Source: Gammaproteobacteria bacterium
GTDB lineage: Bacteria > Pseudomonadota > Gammaproteobacteria > Steroidobacterales > Steroidobacteraceae
DNA: 10,116 nucleotides
Direction of reading: 5' to 3'
NCBI GenBank assembly: GCA_030830595.1
Contig: JAURMS010000070.1
Coordinates: 1-10,116, forward strand
In this document: positions 6,465-10,116 of the stretch, piece by piece
How positions within the stretch are numbered: the first letter of the stretch is position 1
Layout: the number at the start of each line of letters is the position of its first letter
Translations under genes and position numbers: made by a program
Notes under the pieces: generated by a model
The model's input: only the letters and a program-made list of their open reading frames with translations
Databases searched by the model: none
What the model was told of the DNA's origin: nothing

Positions 6465-7667
6465 GTGAGCAAGCCGAATTCTTCTGAAGTGTCCGCGCAA
6501 ACCGCGGGCGGTGCCGCCTTTGGTCTCACCGTCACAGCCGGACTCAGCGCCATACTGGTCGGGTTGGGGTTGGCTCGCTTTGCCTTCTCACCGCTCCAGC
6601 CGGCCCTGGTGGGCGCGGGCTGGTTTTCTGCCCACGTGTCAGCCCTGCTGGCTTCGGCGAACCTGGTGGGTTATCTGGCGGGGTCCATGCTTGCAGCGCC
6701 GCTATCGCATCGCTTTGCGTCGACGCATCTACTTAGAGTGACGATGTTCCTGGTTGGATTGTCGTTCCTGGCCGGGTATTTTCAACACTATCCCCTCGCG
6801 TGGCACTTCGGCTGGCGTTTCATGTCCGGGCTGGGCGGGGGCATGATCATGGTCCTGGCAGGTCCCCTGGTGGTCAGCCAGGCCAAGCCAGAGCAACGTC
6901 CGCTGATCAGCCAGGTGGTCTTGCTGGGTATCAGCATGGGGATCGTCATGGCTGGCGCGCTGATGCCCATATTGCTCGGCAACGGGGTGCCAGCGACCTG
7001 GCTGGTCCTGGGTGGTGTCGCGCTGGCATTGACGGCCTGCACCTGGTTCATGTGGCCTCCCGCGCAAGTGACCGTCAAGAGCCGGGAGGGCGTGCAGGTG
7101 CGCTCCGGCCTGTTCAGCCTGCAGTACGCGCTCATGGCGGTGGGTGTCGTCCCGCAGATGGTGTTCCTGGTCGACTACATCGCGCGTGATCTTGGCCTGG
7201 GGGTCACCGCCGGGTCAGGCTTCTACCTGGTATATGGACTGGGTGCCTTCCTTGGCCCAGTGCTCTACGGGACTGCCCTGAGGCGTGCGTCGGTGAGGTT
7301 TATTCTCAGGCTCGCAATAGGTGTCCAGTTGGCAGCCGTCGTCCTCCTGATCATGACGATCAAGAGCGCGTCGCCGCACGTGCTCCTCGTGGCCTCCAGC
7401 GGCCTTGCGGGCTTGGGTATGCCAGGCCTTGTCGCGATTTTCCTGGCCCGGAGCCAGCAGATTGGAGGGGGAGATGCGCTCAAGGCTGGAGTGGTTTGGG
7501 GCCGGGCCATCACCGCGTTCTCCGTCGGGCAGGCGCTCTGCGGCTTTGCCACGGCCCACCTGATCGCCGTCTATGGCGAGCAGGGCCTCGGCTACCCGGT
7601 GCTATTCATCTGCAGTGCGGTTGCCCTGATCATGGCGCTGTTGGTTGATCTGCGGATCAGGGAATAG
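6465..7667 (+). CDS. YbfB/YjiJ-family MFS transporter
   Basis: The 400-residue protein is an inner-membrane transporter of the major facilitator superfamily, most like the YbfB/YjiJ (MFS_4) group, whose substrates are largely unknown. The typical first segment VGLGLARFAFSPLQPAL (32-48) is followed by ALLASANLVGYLAGSMLAA (60-78). About 12 hydrophobic segments are visible, near residues 17-40, 57-78, 88-107, 118-137, 147-171, 177-197, 214-236, 249-270, 279-299, 304-328, 341-366 and 376-395. The loop between segments 6 and 7 (KSREGVQVRSG) is short, and the positive loop after segment 2 is SHRF. The length is normal and the frame is intact. The GTG at 6465 has the G-rich stretch 6456-6460 close upstream, a poor ribosome binding site. 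Its neighbour is a siderophore receptor gene, but about 290 bp of non-coding DNA and a separate promoter lie between them, so a link to siderophore export is only a possibility. Confidence 0.88.
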   Translation: MSKPNSSEVSAQTAGGAAFGLTVTAGLSAILVGLGLARFAFSPLQPALVGAGWFSAHVSALLASANLVGYLAGSMLAAPLSHRFASTHLLRVTMFLVGLSFLAGYFQHYPLAWHFGWRFMSGLGGGMIMVLAGPLVVSQAKPEQRPLISQVVLLGISMGIVMAGALMPILLGNGVPATWLVLGGVALALTACTWFMWPPAQVTVKSREGVQVRSGLFSLQYALMAVGVVPQMVFLVDYIARDLGLGVTAGSGFYLVYGLGAFLGPVLYGTALRRASVRFILRLAIGVQLAAVVLLIMTIKSASPHVLLVASSGLAGLGMPGLVAIFLARSQQIGGGDALKAGVVWGRAITAFSVGQALCGFATAHLIAVYGEQGLGYPVLFICSAVALIMALLVDLRIRE

Positions 7668-7752
7668 TTTTAAGGTGAATAAAAAGCAATTAAAACATAT
7701 AAATAGTTACAGATCCTCAAGCATTTTATTATTTCTATAAAATACAAATAGA
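7668..7752. other. Very AT-rich spacer after the MFS gene
   Basis: By my count 17 of 85 bases are G or C (20%), in a window that is otherwise strongly GC-rich. All frames are broken by stops. ATTTTAT (7723-7729) and ATAAAAT (7737-7743) form a 7-bp A/T-only inverted repeat, too weak for a normal terminator. Possible roles are H-NS-like binding, an insertion scar, or an imported junction. No gene was found here. Confidence 0.6.
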
Positions 7753-7875
7753 ACCGAGTTCGGCGCCTTGGGCCACAGTCGTCACGGCCGGGGCCTGACC
7801 TACACGCCGCCCCAATTCGACATCAGGGAGACCTGGCTCGCCAAGAGTGAGGCACCTGCCATGCTTGACCTTTAG
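7741..7875 (+). pseudogene. Short GC-rich coding-like tail, possible remnant of a lost gene
   Basis: Directly after the AT-rich spacer the base composition jumps back to GC-rich. One plus-strand frame is open from 7741 to a TAG at 7873-7875. From 7753 it reads TEFGALGHSRHGRGLTYTPP and then QFDIRETWLAKSEAPAMLDL. By my count 32 of these 40 codons end in G or C, as in the neighbouring genes. No ATG or GTG start precedes the conserved-looking part, and a TAA at 7738-7740 closes the frame on the left. I read it as the last 40 or so codons of a gene whose body was deleted. The family is not recognised. Confidence 0.35.
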
Positions 7876-7881
7876 ATGAGA

Positions 7882-7910
7882 TTGACTCGCATTTGCATCA
7901 CCGATACAGT
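7882..7910 (+). promoter_or_regulatory. Sigma-70-type promoter of the TonB receptor gene
   Basis: TTGACT (7882-7887, five of six matches to the -35 consensus) is separated by exactly 17 bp from TACAGT (7905-7910, four of six matches to the -10 consensus). A start near 7917 would give a leader of about 40 bases and lies within the Fur-like site, as expected for an iron-repressed promoter. GAGGCGG at 7941-7947 is the likely ribosome binding site. Confidence 0.65.
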
Positions 7911-7917
7911 GCAAATG
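7890..7917. repeat. Inverted repeat across the promoter
   Basis: CATTTGCA (7890-7897) and TGCAAATG (7910-7917) are perfect 8-bp inverted repeats 12 bases apart, spanning the spacer and -10 of the receptor promoter and running into the Fur-like site. This may be an operator for a second regulator, or may partly reflect overlap with the Fur box. Confidence 0.45.
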
Positions 7918-7929
7918 ACAATCATTCTT
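7911..7929. promoter_or_regulatory. Fur box
   Basis: GCAAATGACAATCATTCTT matches 14 of 19 positions of the Fur consensus GATAATGATAATCATTATC. The core AATGACAATCATT is almost symmetric. It begins directly after the -10 and covers the predicted transcription start, so iron-loaded Fur would block transcription of the receptor gene when iron is plentiful. Confidence 0.75.
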
Positions 7930-7955
7930 GTTTATGAGTCGAGGCGGTTTCAAGG

Positions 7956-10058
7956 ATGGCCAGGTGTCTTCTCCCTTCATTGCCGGTCTGGGCGGCTGCG
8001 GCCATCGCCGCGAGCAACGCGTACGCAGTGGGCGCGGAAACGGCCGCGGAGGCTACATCCCCCGCGGTGGAGGCGCTGGAGGAGGTGATTTACGTCTACG
8101 GCACGCGTGAGCGCTACCGCGAGGAGGAGACGGGCTCGGCCACCCGCACGCCTACGCCTATCGAGCAACTGCCTCAGTCGGTCATTGTGGTCACTCGGGA
8201 CGTCATCGATGATCAGGCCATGACCGGGTTGGGCGACCTGGTTCGCTATGTCCCGGGAGTCACGATGGGTCAGGGCGAAGGGCACCGGGACGCGCCGGTC
8301 TTCCGGGGCAACCTGACCACCTCCGACTTTTTCGTGGATGGCATGCGTGACGACCTGCAATACCTGAGGGATCTTTACAACGTCGAGCGGGTCGACGTGC
8401 TCAAGGGCGCCTCCGCCCTGGTGTTCGGGCGTGGGACGGGTGGCGGCGCGTTGAACCGTGTCACCAAACACGCCAACGGAGACCGGGTCCGGGGTTTGGA
8501 CCTTCTGCTGGGCACGGACGGGCAGTCTCGCCTGGCGGCAGATCTCAGCGATCAAATGGGTGAGCGGCTCGCGGGCAGGGTAAACCTGGTGATTGAGGAG
8601 AGCGACTCCTACCGGGACGAGGTGGAGATCGCCCGTCACGGGATCTCGCCTGCCTTAAGTGTCGACCTCAGTGAGTCCACCCGGCTGGACCTGTTCGGCG
8701 AATATTTCTCTGATGAACGGGCCGTGGATCGTGGCGTGCCTTCGCTGGGAGGGCGTCCCTGGAAGGGCCCGACAGGCACATTTTTCGGCAATCCGTCGAT
8801 CTCGGACAGTGACATCGAGGTGCTGACCGGTCGGGGTGTAGTGAGTCATGACCTCGGGCATGGACTTTCCCTGCGTGCGGCCCTGTCCTACGGCGACTAC
8901 TCCAAGTTCTACGCCAACGTCTATGCGGGTGGCGCCGTGGATCCGGTGACAAGCAGCTCCCGGATTTCATCCTATCTCTCCGCCACCGATCGCCAGAACC
9001 TGTTGGCTCAGGCAGACCTCGTCTGGCAGGGCGCCTGGATGGGTGTTGACCATACCGTGTTGTTTGGCCTGGAGGCCGGGCGGCAGCGCAGCAGTAACCT
9101 GCGGATCAACACGGCCTCGGGCATCTTCTCACTCGACGATCGTGGCCGAGATTTCGTGCCGGATTTTTCCTTGCCCCCGGCGCTGGATAACGAGAACAAC
9201 CTCGACCTGTTGGCCGTGTTGGTGCAGGACCAGATCGCGCTCACGCCAACCATGCATGCCGTGGTCGGCTTGCGCTGGGACCGCTTTGACCTCGACTTCG
9301 ATGACCGACGTTCAGGGACCGCTGACTACACCCGCAGGGATGACTTTGTGTCCCCCCGCATGGGTCTGGTCTGGGAACCCCTGCCTGGGTGGTCGGTATA
9401 TGGTGGCTGGAGCAAGGCGTTCCTGCCGCAGTCTGGTGAGCAGTTCAGTTCGCTGGATGCCACCCGGGCGGCGCTGGCTCCGGAGGAGTTCGAGAATGTC
9501 GAGGTCGGGCTGCGGTGGCAGCCATCGTCCGGTCTGCTGCTGTCTGCGGCCCTGTACAGGCTGGATCGCACCAATACCGTGGCACCGGGCGCGGTACCGG
9601 GCAGCACGGTGCTGACCGGCTCCCAGCGCTCCGAGGGTGTAGAAATCTCGTTGCAGGGTGAACTGCGCAAGGGCTGGCATGTCATCGGCGCGATGGCGGT
9701 TCAGGACGCCGAGATTACCTCTGCCACTACAGCGGCACCGGCCGGTCGTAAGGCGCCCCTGGTGCCGGAGTTCAGCGCATCGCTATGGAACCGCGTCCAG
9801 CTGAGTCCGAAGTTCGACCTTGCTCTGGGTATCGTGCATCAGGGTGAGCAGTTTGCCTCGATCACCAATGCGGTCCTGCTGCCGAGCTATACCCGCTTCG
9901 ACGCGGCGCTGTTCTACTTCCTGAGCGACTACCTGGACGTGCAGCTGAACGTCGAGAACTTGACCGATCAGCGTTACTGGTTCACCGCCCACAACGACAA
10001 TAACATTACGCCTGGATCAGGGATTTCCGCGAGACTCACGCTCTCCGCCCGTTTCTGA
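7956..10058 (+). CDS. TonB-dependent siderophore receptor (Fiu/catecholate-like)
   Basis: This outer-membrane receptor should bind a ferric siderophore and import it using TonB-ExbBD energy. The 700-residue length is typical. A signal peptide (MARCLLPSLPVWAAAAIAAS, then NAYA) has likely cleavage after Ala24. EALEEVIYVYGTRE (39-52) is the probable TonB-box region. The plug domain (about 66-172) contains PTPIEQLPQSVIVVTRDVI, DLVRYVPGVTMGQGEG, FRGNLTTSDFFVDGMRDD and VDVLKGASALVFGRGTGGGALNRVTK, typical of TIGR01783-type siderophore receptors and closest to Fiu-like catecholate receptors. The rest is the beta-barrel with LNVENLTDQRYWFTAHNDNN near the end and a terminal Phe, as outer-membrane barrels need. 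The ATG at 7956 has GAGGCGG upstream at 7941-7947. The exact siderophore cannot be told. It has its own promoter with a Fur box. I saw no neighbouring TonB, ABC transporter or biosynthesis gene in the window. Confidence 0.93.
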   Translation: MARCLLPSLPVWAAAAIAASNAYAVGAETAAEATSPAVEALEEVIYVYGTRERYREEETGSATRTPTPIEQLPQSVIVVTRDVIDDQAMTGLGDLVRYVPGVTMGQGEGHRDAPVFRGNLTTSDFFVDGMRDDLQYLRDLYNVERVDVLKGASALVFGRGTGGGALNRVTKHANGDRVRGLDLLLGTDGQSRLAADLSDQMGERLAGRVNLVIEESDSYRDEVEIARHGISPALSVDLSESTRLDLFGEYFSDERAVDRGVPSLGGRPWKGPTGTFFGNPSISDSDIEVLTGRGVVSHDLGHGLSLRAALSYGDYSKFYANVYAGGAVDPVTSSSRISSYLSATDRQNLLAQADLVWQGAWMGVDHTVLFGLEAGRQRSSNLRINTASGIFSLDDRGRDFVPDFSLPPALDNENNLDLLAVLVQDQIALTPTMHAVVGLRWDRFDLDFDDRRSGTADYTRRDDFVSPRMGLVWEPLPGWSVYGGWSKAFLPQSGEQFSSLDATRAALAPEEFENVEVGLRWQPSSGLLLSAALYRLDRTNTVAPGAVPGSTVLTGSQRSEGVEISLQGELRKGWHVIGAMAVQDAEITSATTAAPAGRKAPLVPEFSASLWNRVQLSPKFDLALGIVHQGEQFASITNAVLLPSYTRFDAALFYFLSDYLDVQLNVENLTDQRYWFTAHNDNNITPGSGISARLTLSARF

Positions 10059-10116
10059 TCGTCGGTACAGCAGGCGCCAGACGCCTTCCTCCCGAACCCA
10101 GACATGGAAGAAGTCT
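10017..10116 (-). CDS. 3' end of a convergent gene of unknown identity (partial)
   Basis: On the minus strand, a frame open from the right edge reads DFFHVWVREEGVWRLLYRRS and ends at a TGA (10017-10019). WVREEGVWRLLYRR resembles the last beta-strands of NTF2-like/SnoaL or DUF4440-type proteins, which often end with a charged-Gly-Trp-Arg strand. If real, the gene overlaps the last 42 bases of the receptor gene tail to tail. Only 32 residues are visible, so the family is a guess. Confidence 0.4.
   Translation of the reverse strand, partial: DFFHVWVREEGVWRLLYRRSETGGERESRGNP

Noticed and set aside
7723..7743. ATTTTAT/ATAAAAT repeat as the MFS terminator
   Set aside because: The stem consists only of A:T pairs and is not followed by a T-run, so it would be too unstable to terminate transcription.
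7735..7980. Minus-strand open frame of 81 codons in the gap before the receptor gene
   Set aside because: It runs through the receptor promoter, Fur box and ribosome binding site and into the receptor start, and its composition changes abruptly within it. The plus-strand reading of the same GC-rich piece has better codon use.
10072..10086. Hairpin AGGCG/CGCCT after the receptor gene as a terminator
   Set aside because: The stem is only 5 bp and no T-run follows on the plus strand. It also lies within the probable convergent coding region.

Overview
The window looks like chromosomal DNA from a GC-rich gammaproteobacterium. Divergent xseA and guaB-guaA is the arrangement known from Escherichia coli, and all three proteins are close to E. 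coli length and motif content. A secreted protease with a MopE-like motif and a Fur-type siderophore receptor would suit a free-living aquatic or halophilic lineage (Chromatiales, Ectothiorhodospiraceae or Wenzhouxiangella-like). That placement is a guess from gene content, not a determination.

Layout: (1) Bases 1-495 hold the 3' end of a secreted trypsin-like protease gene with a metal-binding-type motif and a Cys-rich tail. (2) xseA (exonuclease VII large subunit) runs leftwards and stops three bases from the protease stop. (3) A 53-bp divergent region carries back-to-back -10 elements. (4) guaB and guaA form a tight two-gene operon converting IMP to XMP to GMP, followed by a weak terminator candidate. 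(5) Three small plus-strand genes follow: a CPXCG zinc-ribbon-like protein, a TIGR02450-type Trp-rich protein, and an uncharacterised exported protein with a His/Asp/Glu-rich stretch. (6) A 224-bp gap contains an unexplained minus-strand frame with coding-like composition and a perfect hairpin. (7) A YbfB/YjiJ-family MFS transporter follows. (8) A 288-bp gap splits into a very AT-rich half, a GC-rich piece that reads as the tail of a lost gene, and then a promoter with a Fur box. (9) A TonB-dependent siderophore receptor fills most of the rest. (10) The last 100 bases contain what looks like the 3' end of a convergent minus-strand gene.

How the genes work together: guaB and guaA are a metabolic operon. 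xseA is a DNA-repair gene that shares its promoter region with them. The receptor is an iron-acquisition gene with its own iron-responsive promoter. The MFS gene next to it is separated by about 290 bp, so a shared role in siderophore traffic is only a possibility. I see no CRISPR array, tRNA, rRNA, complete insertion sequence or recognisable defence system. The most unusual signals are the two gap regions (6241-6456 and 7668-7875), the bidirectional promoter, and the uncharacterised exported protein.
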